Part shown: positions 8,754-19,232 of the stretch, piece by piece
How the letters are laid out: every line of letters starts with the position of its first letter
Position numbering within the stretch: the stretch's first letter is position 1
Assembly (NCBI GenBank): GCA_965214375.1
Contig: OZ243947.1
Span: 124,001-188,000, forward strand
Length of the DNA: 64,000 bases
Origin: Endobugula sp965214375
GTDB taxonomy: Bacteria; Pseudomonadota; Gammaproteobacteria; Pseudomonadales; Cellvibrionaceae
Direction: 5' to 3'
Notes under the pieces: model-generated
Told to the model about the DNA's origin: nothing
Database searches by the model: none
The model's input: the letters and a program-made list of their open reading frames with translations, nothing else
Translations under genes and position numbers: made by a program

Positions 8754-10208
8754 TTGTGGTGCGGGTATCTTTCCACTTTTATTGGAAATGGTAGGAAAGC
8801 TATTTTCAATATCATTGGCGATTTGGCGGCGTTTATTTTCATAGTGCCATACAAGAATATTATGATAATTGCGAATGCGTTCCACATAGGTGACCGGTTC
8901 CCAGCCCCGAGCATAACCGTGTTTGGTTTTGCTGTAATATTTGCGTTTTGCCAATAAAGGAAGGCGTTTTTTGACATCTTCCCATAGGTTGGGATTGCCA
9001 CCTTGTGACTGTGTAATCACACGGGCATCCTCAAGGTGGCCCAGTCCTACATTATAAGCTGCCAGAGCCATCCAGGTGCGATCAGGTTCAGCAATACCTT
9101 TGGGTAAACGTTTGTGCATTTGCACAAAATAACGCGCACCACCATCGATACTCTGTTCCGGGTCGGTACGATCTTTGATACCTAGATCTTTTGCGGTTTT
9201 ATTCGTTAACATCATCAGCCCACGAACCCCAGTAAATGATTTGGCATCTTTGTTCCATAGGGATTCCTGATAACTGATTGCGGATAGAAATAACCAGTCA
9301 AGGTCGTTTTTCTCTGCGCTCGTTTTGAAAAAATTCTCCCACTCGGGTAGACGCTCCTCAATACTTTCTGAAAATGCTAATGCATTACTGACATTAACAG
9401 GAGGCTTACTGAAATATTTTTTTTCTAACGCGGCGATACCTCCACTCGCTTTATATTTTTTTAAAAAACTATTTGCGGCTTTTAATAAACTATCGTCTCC
9501 TTGTTTGGGGAATGCCCACGCAATGTCTTCTGGGTCGGCAATCGAAAATCCGCGCCGTGCTTTAGGGTACACCACGCTGTTGGTAATAAAAGCGGTTGAA
9601 TCAACAATCGCAATATCGGCTTCACCATTATGTACCATTTCCAACATATCCGACATCTCACTATCGTCGATTTCTCTCCAGCTCAATTCAGGGTATTTGG
9701 TGTTAAGTTCTTGTAATAGCTGTGCATGGGAGCTTTCTGCAACCACAACGATATCTTGGCCGATCAAGTCGGTAATCTTTTTGGGCTTGGTGGCGTCTCG
9801 TTGATAGATGACCCGTTGGGTTACGGTTGCATAAGGCTCTGAAAACTGAATAAACCGTTTGCGAGATTCTAAAATAGATAAACTGGCTGCTGCAAAATCA
9901 CCGTTATGCTGATTAAGTTCTTGTAGTATATCTTTCAGGCTGTTTTTGCTCTGAACGGTTAGTTCTACACCCAAATCATCCGCGAATGCTTTCGCCAGAT
10001 CATATTCAAAACCAGCATGCCCAAAAGGCCCTTCGTAAAAGGTCGAAGGCCCATTGATCGAAATCATTTGTATAAAGCCTTGTTGCTTGATGCTTTCTAG
10101 CTGCGTGGGAGGGGTGCTGCCCGTCATCATAAAAGGCAGTAAACACAACAAAATGCCACCAAGGGTGCATAGTGTTTGATTCGCTGGAGCGGGGTGGTTT
10201 TCTGTCAT
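8748..10208 (-). CDS. mltF: Membrane-bound lytic murein transglycosylase F
   Basis: MltF cleaves peptidoglycan glycan strands at the outer membrane to form 1,6-anhydromuropeptides. The 486-residue product has a hydrophobic N-terminal export segment (LCTLGGILLCLLPFMM), a solute-binding-protein-family-3 domain (about residues 40-270, with GFEYDLAKAFADDLGV and SEPYATVTQRVIY), and a C-terminal SLT domain with the catalytic Glu in SAISYQESLWN and the MLTNKTA and AAYNVGLGH motifs. I see no clear lipobox. It diverges from purL across about 118 bases, the classic mltF/purL arrangement of Pseudomonas and relatives. Confidence 0.93.
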   Translation of the reverse strand: MTENHPAPANQTLCTLGGILLCLLPFMMTGSTPPTQLESIKQQGFIQMISINGPSTFYEGPFGHAGFEYDLAKAFADDLGVELTVQSKNSLKDILQELNQHNGDFAAASLSILESRKRFIQFSEPYATVTQRVIYQRDATKPKKITDLIGQDIVVVAESSHAQLLQELNTKYPELSWREIDDSEMSDMLEMVHNGEADIAIVDSTAFITNSVVYPKARRGFSIADPEDIAWAFPKQGDDSLLKAANSFLKKYKASGGIAALEKKYFSKPPVNVSNALAFSESIEERLPEWENFFKTSAEKNDLDWLFLSAISYQESLWNKDAKSFTGVRGLMMLTNKTAKDLGIKDRTDPEQSIDGGARYFVQMHKRLPKGIAEPDRTWMALAAYNVGLGHLEDARVITQSQGGNPNLWEDVKKRLPLLAKRKYYSKTKHGYARGWEPVTYVERIRNYHNILVWHYENKRRQIANDIENSFPTISNKSGKIPAPQL

Positions 10209-10326
10209 TACAATGCATTACGTTATTCTGCCAAGTGGTAGTATACCGTATTCGAATTAATGGAGACTATCCGTTAAATCCATTACAATAGCGGCCGTTT
10301 CACCCTATGCAGGACTATCAGCCAAT

Positions 10327-13300
10327 ATGTTGATTCTTCCCGGCGCCGTAGCGCTTTCTTCTTTCCGTGTAGACAAGACTCTTAATGATTTACAAGCCAT
10401 TTCACCCACTATTTTGGGTATACAGAGTCGTTTTATTCATTTTGCCGATATTGATGAGGCATTAACTGAAGAAGAGCATCATACGCTTGAACAATTATTG
10501 CGGTATGGCCCGGCCGATGAGGCGATAGAGCCCGAGCAAGGACAGTTGTTTTTGGTTGTGCCTCGCGCGGGCACTATTTCCCCCTGGTCATCCAAAGCCA
10601 CCGATATTGCCCATAATGCAGGGCTTGAAAAGGTTAAACGGCTGGAGCGCGGTATTGCTTACTATGTGCAGGGTGATGTGGACGGCGGCGTATATAATGC
10701 CGTTGCCGCCTGTTTACATGACCGTATGGTCGACACCGTATTTTCCGATCTGAACGGTGCTGCTGCGTTATTTGAACAACAGGCGCCAGAACAGCAAACC
10801 GAGGTAGATATTCTCGCGGGTGGCCGTGAGGCCTTGGTTGCCGCCAATACTGCTCTGGGTTTGGCACTGGCAGAAGACGAGATTGATTATCTGGTTGAGA
10901 GTTTCCAAAATCTGGGACGTAATCCGGTCGATGTTGAGTTAATGATGTTCGCTCAGGCCAACTCCGAGCATTGCCGACATAAAATTTTTAACGCCTCATG
11001 GACCATTGATGGTGAAGCGCAGCCGCGTTCCCTGTTCAAAATGATTAAAAACACCTATGAGCAGGGGGGGGATAAGGTACTCTCCGCCTATGCCGATAAT
11101 GCAGCGGTGGTGGAAGGTGCCGTTGCTGGACGTTTTTACCCTGACTCTCAGAATAAAACCTACCGGTTTCAGCAAGAACCGATTAATTTGCTGATGAAAG
11201 TGGAGACCCATAACCACCCCACGGCGATTGCGCCCTTTCCTGGGGCGGGTACGGGTGCGGGTGGTGAGATTCGTGATGAAGGCGCGGTGGGGCGAGGTTC
11301 CAAACCTAAAGTGGGGTTAACCGGTTTTACGGTATCGAATCTGCAAATTCCCGGTTTTCAGCAGGCATGGGAAGTAGATTATGGTAGGCCTGGTCGTATT
11401 GTCAGTGCGCTGGATATTATGATTGAAGGGCCCATTGGGGGGGCGGCCTTTAATAATGAATTCGGTCGTCCAAATATTTGCGGTTATTTTCGTACCTTTG
11501 AAGACACTGTCGATGGTGAGCGCCGTGGTTACCATAAACCCATTATGTTGGCGGGTGGTTACGGTAATATCAAGTCCGAGCATGTTGACAAGCCGCCCTT
11601 TGATGCGGGCGCCAAGCTGATTGTCTTGGGTGGTCCTGCCATGTTGATTGGTTTGGGCGGGGGTGCAGCGTCTTCCATGGCCTCTGGTAGTTCGTCAGAA
11701 GATTTGGATTTCGCCTCGGTACAACGTCAAAATCCTGAAATTGAGCGCCGTTGTCAGGAAGTGATTGATCAATGTTGGCAACGTGGCAATGATAACCCCA
11801 TTGCCTTTATCCACGATGTGGGTGCGGGTGGTTTATCCAATGCTTTTCCCGAGTTAGTGAAAGATGGCGGCTGTGGCGGTACTTTTGAGCTGCGTAATGT
11901 GCCCAATGATGAACCGGGTATGAGTCCCTTGGCCATTTGGTGTAATGAATCGCAAGAGCGTTATGTGCTGGCGGTTATGCCTGACGCACTGGCGGAATTT
12001 GAAGCGATTTGTACGCGTGAGCGTTGTCCTTTTGCGGTAGTCGGCGAATCAACCGCGGAGCAGCACTTGCGCGTGAATGATACCCTGCTGGATGCCCAAC
12101 CCGTTGATTTACCCATGAATGTGCTGTTTGGCAAGCCACCGAAAATGCATCGCAAAGCGGAAAAATACCAGCCTGTAACTAATCACTTCGATACCAGTGC
12201 CATTGAAATTAATGAAGCTGTGCGCAGAGTACTAAAACATCCCGCCGTTGCCAGCAAACAGTTTCTGATTACCATCGGCGACCGTTCCGTAACTGGGCAG
12301 GTAGTAAGTGACCAGATGGTCGGGCCATGGCAAGTGCCGGTTGCTGATTGTGCCGTCACCACAGCGGCGTATGATACCTTTACGGGCAACTACGCGGGTG
12401 AGGCAATGTCCATGGGTGAGCGTACGCCCATGGCCTTAATTGATGCTCCAGCCTCGGGACGTATGGCGATTGGTGAGGCGATTACCAATATTGCGTCTAC
12501 TCGCATTGCTCAGCTGAGTGATATTAAACTGTCTGCCAACTGGATGTGTGCCGCAGGTCATCAGGGTGAAGACGAAAAACTCTACCGCACCGTAGAAGCC
12601 ATTGGTATGGAGTTGTGCCCCGAACTGGGTATTACCATTCCCGTGGGTAAAGACTCCATGTCCATGCGTACCGCGTGGCAAGAGCAAGGCGAAGATAAAG
12701 CCGTGACTGCGCCCATGTCTGTGGTGATCTCGGCGTTTGCCCCGGTCAGTGATGTGCGTAAAACGGTAACCCCACAATTAAAGCACGATAGCGATACGAC
12801 ATTATTGTTGATTGATTTGGGGCAAGGTAAACAACGCTTGGGTGCGTCCATACTGGCACAGGTGTACAACGATATCGGCAGCGAAGTGGCCGACGTTAAT
12901 AGTGCCGAGGTGCTGAAAAAGTTCTTTAATGTTGTGCAGTCATTGCTTGAGAACGATCAGCTATTGGCTTACCACGACCGCAGTGATGGCGGTTTGCTAA
13001 CCACTGTCTGTGAGATGGCGTTTGCCGGGCATTGTGGCATTACGTGTGACATCAGTGCGCTGGGTGACGATGCCATCGCTGCCTTATTTGCCGAAGAGTT
13101 AGGTGCGGTGGTTCAAATTGCCAATGATCAATTAGACGCGGTGATGGGTCGCTTTGTTGAAAGTGGTTTGGCTGATTGTGTACACAAGCTGGGTTCACCG
13201 AATATCAAAGATACGGTGACTATTTCTGATCGCGGCCAGGAGATTTTCTCGGCTCCTCGTGCAGATTTGCAAGCTGACTGGAGTGAAACCAGCTTCCGCA

Positions 13301-14208
13301 TTCAATCCTTGCGTGATAACCCACAGTGCGCACAACAAGAATTTGATCGCCTCCAACATGCCGATAATGGCTTAAGTGTTGCACTAACTTATGATCCGGC
13401 ACGCGATATTACGGCCCCTTATATCAACCAAAAACGTCCCAAAGTGGCGATCCTGCGTGAGCAGGGGGTCAATGGTCATGTTGAAATGGCGGCAGCATTT
13501 GATCGTGCTGGTTTTGATGCCGTTGATGTACATATGAGCGATATTCTCGCGAGTCGAGCCAGTTTACAGGATGTGAAAGGATTGGCCGCCTGTGGTGGTT
13601 TCTCGTACGGTGATGTATTGGGTGCCGGTGAGGGCTGGGCAAAAACGATTTTATTTAATGCTCAGGCACGTGAGCAATTTGAAGCGTTTTTCCACCGTCA
13701 GGATACCTTTAGCCTGGGGGTGTGTAACGGGTGTCAGATGATGTCTAATCTAAAATCGTTGATTCCCGGTGCGAGTCATTGGCCGCATTTCGTGCGTAAT
13801 ATTTCCGAACAATTTGAAGCGCGTTTTAGTTTGGTTCAAATTGCACAAACCCCATCCGTATTATTATCGGGTATGGCCGGTTCGCATATGCCAGTCGCTA
13901 TTGCTCATGGCGAAGGGCGTGCAGAATTCTCATCCTCAGAAGCGTTTCATGAATGTAATAATAGCGGCTTGGTGTCGCTGCGTTATATCAATAACGATCT
14001 AACGGTTGCGGATACCTATCCGGCCAATCCCAATGGTTCGCCGGCGGGTATTAGCGGTATCACCTCGGAAGATGGTCGCGTCACTATTATGATGCCACAC
14101 CCGGAAAGGGTATATCGCAAGATTACCAACTCGTGGAAACCGGACGAGTGGGGTGAAGATGGCGGCTGGATGCGCATCTTTAGAAATGCCCGTGTATTTG
14201 TTGATTAA
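10327..14208 (+). CDS. purL: Phosphoribosylformylglycinamidine synthase
   Basis: Fourth step of purine synthesis: converts FGAR, glutamine and ATP to FGAM. The 1293-residue product is the large single-chain form. It has an N-terminal PurS-like domain, the linker NSEHCRHKIFNASWTIDG, the ATP-binding VETHNHPTAIAPFPGAGTG loop, two AIRS-type synthetase halves (second around DRSVTGQVV and PVGKDSMSM), and a C-terminal class I glutaminase with the nucleophile in LGVCNGCQMM and the HPER motif. It is intact and diverges from mltF. No PurR box could be assigned with confidence in the upstream gap. Confidence 0.97.
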   Translation: MLILPGAVALSSFRVDKTLNDLQAISPTILGIQSRFIHFADIDEALTEEEHHTLEQLLRYGPADEAIEPEQGQLFLVVPRAGTISPWSSKATDIAHNAGLEKVKRLERGIAYYVQGDVDGGVYNAVAACLHDRMVDTVFSDLNGAAALFEQQAPEQQTEVDILAGGREALVAANTALGLALAEDEIDYLVESFQNLGRNPVDVELMMFAQANSEHCRHKIFNASWTIDGEAQPRSLFKMIKNTYEQGGDKVLSAYADNAAVVEGAVAGRFYPDSQNKTYRFQQEPINLLMKVETHNHPTAIAPFPGAGTGAGGEIRDEGAVGRGSKPKVGLTGFTVSNLQIPGFQQAWEVDYGRPGRIVSALDIMIEGPIGGAAFNNEFGRPNICGYFRTFEDTVDGERRGYHKPIMLAGGYGNIKSEHVDKPPFDAGAKLIVLGGPAMLIGLGGGAASSMASGSSSEDLDFASVQRQNPEIERRCQEVIDQCWQRGNDNPIAFIHDVGAGGLSNAFPELVKDGGCGGTFELRNVPNDEPGMSPLAIWCNESQERYVLAVMPDALAEFEAICTRERCPFAVVGESTAEQHLRVNDTLLDAQPVDLPMNVLFGKPPKMHRKAEKYQPVTNHFDTSAIEINEAVRRVLKHPAVASKQFLITIGDRSVTGQVVSDQMVGPWQVPVADCAVTTAAYDTFTGNYAGEAMSMGERTPMALIDAPASGRMAIGEAITNIASTRIAQLSDIKLSANWMCAAGHQGEDEKLYRTVEAIGMELCPELGITIPVGKDSMSMRTAWQEQGEDKAVTAPMSVVISAFAPVSDVRKTVTPQLKHDSDTTLLLIDLGQGKQRLGASILAQVYNDIGSEVADVNSAEVLKKFFNVVQSLLENDQLLAYHDRSDGGLLTTVCEMAFAGHCGITCDISALGDDAIAALFAEELGAVVQIANDQLDAVMGRFVESGLADCVHKLGSPNIKDTVTISDRGQEIFSAPRADLQADWSETSFRIQSLRDNPQCAQQEFDRLQHADNGLSVALTYDPARDITAPYINQKRPKVAILREQGVNGHVEMAAAFDRAGFDAVDVHMSDILASRASLQDVKGLAACGGFSYGDVLGAGEGWAKTILFNAQAREQFEAFFHRQDTFSLGVCNGCQMMSNLKSLIPGASHWPHFVRNISEQFEARFSLVQIAQTPSVLLSGMAGSHMPVAIAHGEGRAEFSSSEAFHECNNSGLVSLRYINNDLTVADTYPANPNGSPAGISGITSEDGRVTIMMPHPERVYRKITNSWKPDEWGEDGGWMRIFRNARVFVD

Positions 14209-14223
14209 TACCTGGAGGACACG

Positions 14224-14292
14224 ATGAAAATTGTATTCATAATTGCTTTATCACTATTTCTAACAGCCTGTATTGATATTCCATTTGTATAG
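14224..14292 (+). CDS. Candidate micro-lipoprotein of 22 residues
   Basis: Directly after purL a GGAGG ribosome site (about 14213-14217) precedes an ATG that encodes a 22-residue peptide. It has a Lys-containing n-region, a hydrophobic stretch (IVFIIALSLFL) and a lipobox-like LTAC, leaving only five or six residues after the lipidated Cys. This resembles entericidin-like or other tiny lipoproteins. Purely sequence-based: a good start site and a convincing lipoprotein signal, but the peptide is so short that chance or a truncated gene cannot be excluded. Confidence 0.5.
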   Translation: MKIVFIIALSLFLTACIDIPFV

Positions 14293-14431
14293 TTGCGGAG
14301 TATATTCCCGTTTTTTGGAGCAACCGTATAATACGGCTTATATCTATAAGCAAATTATCTAATGCGCATGATGTGTGACGATCTATTCTATACTGAAATT
14401 ATCTCTTGAATGTTATGAGTAATTTCCTGTT

Positions 14432-15106
14432 GTGCGTATTAAATGGCCTTTCCTTCCTTGGGTACTTTTATCCACCCTATATTCAATACAGGGTTATGCT
14501 GCGCCAGACTTCCGTCATATCAGTGATAAAGCCTTAAGCCAATTGCAAAAACGGTATGGTTCTCAAGGGGAACGCCGTATTAAACAATGGAGCCGTATGC
14601 TGCAAATTATTTCTGCCAAAGAGGCAGTAAGTGACAAAGCGGTAATGCGTTTGGCAAATGATTATTTTAATCAAATTGAATGGAAATGGGATATTGACCA
14701 CTGGGGGGTGGAAGACTACTGGGCGACCCCCATAGAAACCTTGGGTACGCATGCGGGTGATTGTGAAGATTTCTCTATTGGAAAATATTTTTCTTTGACG
14801 AATATGGGAATTCCCACAGAAAAGTTGCGTATTACTTATGTGAAAGCACTGGAACAAAATCTGGCACATATGGTATTGGCATATTACCCGCACCCCGGCG
14901 CGGAACCATTAATTTTAGATAATATTGATAAATCTATTCAGCCTGCGTCTAAACGAACCGATTTACAACCTGTATATGGTTTTAATGGTGATGGTATTTG
15001 GTTGGCGAAGTCATCAAAAAAATATGCCAGTCGTTCAAAAATGCACAAGAGTTTGCCAAGTTGGGGCAAGTTACACCGTCGTATCAAACAGGAGTTATTG
15101 ATGTAG
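14432..15106 (+). CDS. lapG: LapG-like periplasmic cysteine protease (transglutaminase-like, BTLCP family)
   Basis: LapG cleaves the N-terminal retention domain of large LapA-type adhesins, releasing cells from biofilm when the c-di-GMP receptor LapD is unoccupied. The 224-residue product begins with GTG (14432) and a signal peptide ending near GYAAPDF. It shows the BTLCP signature: HWGVEDYWATPIETLGTHAGD, then the catalytic Cys in GDCEDFS, His in NLAHMVLAY and Asp in LILDNIDK. No lapD and no LapA-type adhesin is visible in the window. In many genomes lapG sits beside lapD, so this copy may be separated from its partners. The start lacks a strong ribosome site. Confidence 0.85.
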   Translation: MRIKWPFLPWVLLSTLYSIQGYAAPDFRHISDKALSQLQKRYGSQGERRIKQWSRMLQIISAKEAVSDKAVMRLANDYFNQIEWKWDIDHWGVEDYWATPIETLGTHAGDCEDFSIGKYFSLTNMGIPTEKLRITYVKALEQNLAHMVLAYYPHPGAEPLILDNIDKSIQPASKRTDLQPVYGFNGDGIWLAKSSKKYASRSKMHKSLPSWGKLHRRIKQELLM

Positions 15107-15135
15107 AGCATCTTCGGATAATTACCTCAACATAG

Positions 15136-16173
15136 TTACCCTCCCGTCATATTCATAAAACGCAGAATTTGTGGCTCGTCATTAAGTGTGCAGTCATGTT
15201 TTTCCGGTTTATGATTGATGGCATTAATGATAGCTTGTTTTAGTTTTTGGCGGTCACCTGGATAAGCCCGCACGACATGTCGTAAATCCACACTGTTTTC
15301 CTGGCCTAGGCATAACAATAATCGTCCTTCGGCCGTCAGACGCACACGGTTACAACTGCTACAAAAATTATCGCTATGAGGAGAAATAAAACCAACACGC
15401 GTTGTTGAATTTTTTACTTGCCAATAACGCTATGGTCCAGATGAGTAATGTGTCGGGCTGATTTCCGGTGTCAGAGTGTGTGCGGTGGCGATGATGGTTC
15501 GTAACTGTGCACTGCTAATAAATTCTTCATCGCGTTGGTGTTCGCTAATCACACCAAGAGGCATTTCTTCAATAAAACTGATATCCATTTTTTTTGCCAC
15601 GGCGTATTCCACCAGTGGCAACACTTCATCGCTATTGCGGTTTTTTAAAATAACGCTATTTAATTTGACGTGTAACCCCGCATCGACGGCATAATCGATA
15701 CCGTCCAGTACTTTATGCAGATTACCCGTGCGTGTCAGCTCATAGAAACGATCTTCGTCGAGACTATCAAGGCTCACATTCACACGCTTTACACCCGCAT
15801 CTATCAACGTTTGCGTATATTTACGAAGTTGTGATCCATTGGTTGTCAGCGTGAGTTCTTTGACGGGTGCCAGCTTGCCCAAGTTTTGGAACAGTTGCGA
15901 GATATTACGTCGTACTAATGGTTCGCCACCCGTGATACGAATTTTGGGCACACCCAGCTCGCTAAATGCAGTGGCAATGTGGGTCATTTCCTCAATGGTG
16001 AGCAGCTGCTTTCGCGGCACAAATTGCATATCTTCAGACATACAATAGACACAACGGAAATCGCAGCGATCTGTCACCGAGATACGCAAATAAGTAATAT
16101 GTCGCCCAAAGGGGTCAACCAGTGTTGGGGATAAGGTCACATTGTCTATTCCTGCGTTAATTCGGGATAGCAC
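15136..16173 (-). pseudogene. moaA: GTP 3',8-cyclase MoaA, interrupted by a nonsense codon
   Basis: MoaA is the radical-SAM enzyme that starts molybdenum cofactor synthesis. The frame is continuous over 345 codons except for one TAG at 15430-15432. Before the stop are the N-terminal radical SAM cluster motif CDFRCVYC and ITGGEPLVRR; after it are GFISPHSDNFCSSCNRVR with the C-terminal cluster cysteines, and the conserved terminal double glycine (MTGG). No other lesion is visible. The stop falls where relatives read GPxRY, so a single base change from a serine codon could explain it. The C-terminal cluster that binds GTP would be missing from the truncated protein, so I expect no activity unless the stop is suppressed. 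No other moa genes lie nearby. Confidence 0.9.
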
Positions 16174-16449
16174 TCCTTATTTTACTCTTTCCTTGTTCAC
16201 TTTTCCTAGATAATTATAACTGCCACAACAACCCTGTCGCATCCTTCTTTGATCGCATTAATGATAGTCAGTTCCCCAACTTGTTGACAAGTATACATTT
16301 GTTTGCATGAAATGAGTAAGGCCGCGGCTTCGCCTTTCTTGTTAGTAATACTGCTTAACGCATGTCATCGTTATCAATACGATGTGTATTAATGATTTTT
16401 TTAGTGTTTTCTGTACTATTTTAAGGGACGTTTAGCTCCTTTTTTATAG

Positions 16450-18222
16450 ATGGTTAGTACCAATATCATTAACGCCAATATCAAAGTAATCACAACCGTT
16501 ACGGGTGAGTATACTTTTTGGATTGCCGCGGATGATAATGCTGAACTATGGCTAAGCACGACAGAATCCGAGAATCAAAAAGTCAAAATTGCCTCTATGC
16601 CTCACTGGAGTCGTTCTCGCCAATGGACACGTTATTCACAGCAAAGGTCGGCAGCCATCACCTTGCAGGCGGGGCAAAAATATTACATAGAAGCCTTACA
16701 AAAAGAAAGCTGGGGCGGTGATAATCTTGCGGTTGCCTGGCAGACCCCTAATTCTGCTTTGGAGGTCATTCCGGGCAGTTATTTATCACCCTACACGGGT
16801 GAGGATGATGATTGTGGGAGTGATGCTGAGACGGGCCCCGATCACTTTGTGATTAGTCATGATAATAGCGCAGCGTATTGTCTGGCCGAGCCTGTCAGCG
16901 TGACGGCGTATAATGACCAATCGGCAATATTTGATAGTTATACCGGCACCATCACGCTGGATACGCAAAGTGGCTCTGGCACCTGGTCACTGGTGTCGGG
17001 GGCTGGCACGTTTAGCTATGCTGTGGCCGATGATGGCTTGGCGACTTATACCTATGCGGAAGGCGATGCGGGTACTGCTAGTTTTTCTTTGTACTATACC
17101 AATGGCAGTAACAGTGTTGATGTTGATGTTTACGATGGTGATATAAGAGATAACGACACCGAAGGAAGTCTGCAATTTGCCACTACCGGGTTTAGTATCA
17201 CCGCATCTGCATTAGGTAACCCACCTATTGTTCCTATTATTGACCCTTTGAGTATTCAGGTTTCAGGGCAGGCGTTTACAGTACATGTTGCCGCGTTTGG
17301 CACTGACCCGGATGATGGTACTTGTGGCATTATCGAAACGTATACAGGTAATACATCACTCTCGGTTAGTACCTCCTATAACAATCCAACGTCTGGTACT
17401 TTGCGGGCAAGTGGTTCTGGAACTATTAACTTTTCTGCGGGGCAGGCATCCTTTATTTCACAATATAGTGATGTTGGGCAAATTTTATTAACGGTTAACG
17501 ACACTGGCGCAGGTATATCAGGTTCGTCCAATAGTGTTGTTGTTACACCTGCGGATTTTTCAATCAGTGTGAGTGATAACCCTTAAACAACAGACTCGGG
17601 TACCGGGTCGGTGGCGGCAGGAGAGGCTTTTACGGTTGATGTTCAGGCTTTGAATGCTCTTGGTAATCCAGTGCCTAATGATGGCAATGAGCAAACCCCG
17701 GAGTCGATTACTCTAGCAATAGACTCGTTAGTATTCCCCAGTGGAGGTATTGTTGGCACATTAACGGACCCTGAGAATTTTTCAAAAATAAATACCAATA
17801 CGTTTCGTAAGAGTACGATTAGTTGGAATGAGGTAGGAACTATACGTTTGACGGCTTCAGTCGCAGATACGAATTATCGTGATACGGGTGATATCGTTGG
17901 TACGGCTAGTTCACCAATAGGACGTTTCTATCCCGATAGATATTTTATGAGTGGTGAGCTTGTTGGCAATAGTTGCAGTATATTTACTTATTTATCTGAG
18001 CCGGGGTTATCGGTCATTTATAATCTGAGTGCAGTCGATACTGATGGCAATACGGTTAATAATTATGATGCGGGGTTAGGTTATCCAGTAGCAATACTGA
18101 ATTACCATGCAGAGATAGATAATAATGGCATTGATATGGGCTCGCGCCTAACGGTTGCAACGACAGCGTGGCAAGCGGGTGAATATAGTCTGTCAGACGA
18201 TGTTTCATCTCTTGGCGGCTAA
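16450..18222 (+). pseudogene. MshQ-like surface/pilus-associated protein remnant (PA14-like and DUF6701 regions)
   Basis: Two open stretches in one frame are separated by a TAA at 17584-17586. The first begins with a PA14-like segment (TGEYTFWIAADDNAELWLS, then AGQKYYIEALQKESWGGDNLAVAW), followed by a region resembling the MSHA biogenesis protein MshQ (DHFVISHDNSAAYCLAEPV). The second has the DUF6701-type features YNLSAVDTDGNTVNNY and AGEYSLSDD, and stops early at 18220-18222. The left side is also cut: an in-frame TAG directly precedes 16450 and the PA14 domain starts in its middle. Both ends and the centre are damaged, so this is a decayed gene. Relatives are secreted and attached to type IV pilus or surface systems, but no other msh genes are in the window. 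Confidence 0.78.
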
Positions 18223-18318
18223 TCGGTACTATATCTTGGTAGGTGATATCACCATAGTTAAATTCATTAGACATCGGTTATTGCTCCGCAATTCGTTAGA
18301 TTGAAGCCTAGCATATAT

Positions 18319-19200
18319 TTATCGTTGTGATTGCAATAGTTTTAACATGGCTCTGCTGGCATTACTTAATGTTTTATGACGATGATGAACGCATCCCAGA
18401 TCCCGTATGAACTGTACTTTTTGAATGGATAGTGTATGCAAGCTATCATCAGCCAGTCTTTCTGGTAACGCACTCCAACCCAAGCCAACATTCACCATCA
18501 TTTTAATCGCATCGAGGTGATTAGTCGTCATAGTAATATCAAGCTTCAATTTTTCATTATCAAAGTATTGTTTGATCAGTCGGCTGGTGCGTGTCGTAAT
18601 ATCGGGCAAAATCGCAGGATATTCGGAGAGGCTTTTTAAGGAAATCGTGTTGCTAACGGCTAAAGGGTGGTCTTGATTGACCACAACTTGCATAGAGTCT
18701 TGCCAGATAGGGTGGTATTGAATAGCGGTTTTACCTTGTGAGTCGGTGTCTTCCGGTAGTGTAATGGCGGCCAGGTCAAAGTCGCCATGTTCGATAGCAT
18801 GAATCGCTTTTTCGGAGTCCATAAACTGTAATTGTAAGCGCACATTAGGAAAATGCTCAGTATAGGTTTTTAAAATAGGGGGGAGACGGTGTAAGCCAAT
18901 ATGGTGGCTGGTGGCAATACGTAAATTACCGTCTACTTTATCATGTTGTTGTGTCACGATACGTTGCGTATCTTCTACCATCTCCAATATGTGCCGTGCT
19001 CGAGGTAATAACCGTTGACCAGTTTCTGTGAGATATACGGTACGGCCAATACGATCAAATAAGGAAAACCCTAACTGTTGCTCCAACAAGGCAATACGCT
19101 TACTAACCGCAGGTTGGGTCAGGCCCAGTTGCTCGGCGGCAATGGAAAATGACTGTTGCTCAGTAACCGCGATAAAAGCGGTGAGTAATTGAGTATCCAT
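18319..19200 (-). CDS. LysR-family regulator divergent from leuC
   Basis: A 293-residue LysR regulator with an N-terminal winged helix-turn-helix (SFSIAAEQLGLTQPAVSKRIALLEQQLG) and a C-terminal periplasmic-binding-like effector domain. It diverges from leuC across about 160 bases. LysR regulators in this position are common in gammaproteobacteria, and control of leuCDB is the natural guess (inference). A palindrome of the LysR T-N11-A type lies in the shared intergenic region at 19233-19256. The gene is intact. The effector is unknown; by analogy with other leu regulators it may be a pathway intermediate such as isopropylmalate. Confidence 0.9.
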   Translation of the reverse strand: MDTQLLTAFIAVTEQQSFSIAAEQLGLTQPAVSKRIALLEQQLGFSLFDRIGRTVYLTETGQRLLPRARHILEMVEDTQRIVTQQHDKVDGNLRIATSHHIGLHRLPPILKTYTEHFPNVRLQLQFMDSEKAIHAIEHGDFDLAAITLPEDTDSQGKTAIQYHPIWQDSMQVVVNQDHPLAVSNTISLKSLSEYPAILPDITTRTSRLIKQYFDNEKLKLDITMTTNHLDAIKMMVNVGLGWSALPERLADDSLHTLSIQKVQFIRDLGCVHHRHKTLSNASRAMLKLLQSQR

Positions 19201-19232
19201 AAATTGCGGTATTTAAGCGTGGTTTTTTAGTA

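Noticed and set aside
18056..18274. 72-codon minus-strand ORF at the end of the MshQ-like remnant
   Set aside because: Mostly antisense to the remnant, with no recognised family and no ribosome site I trust.
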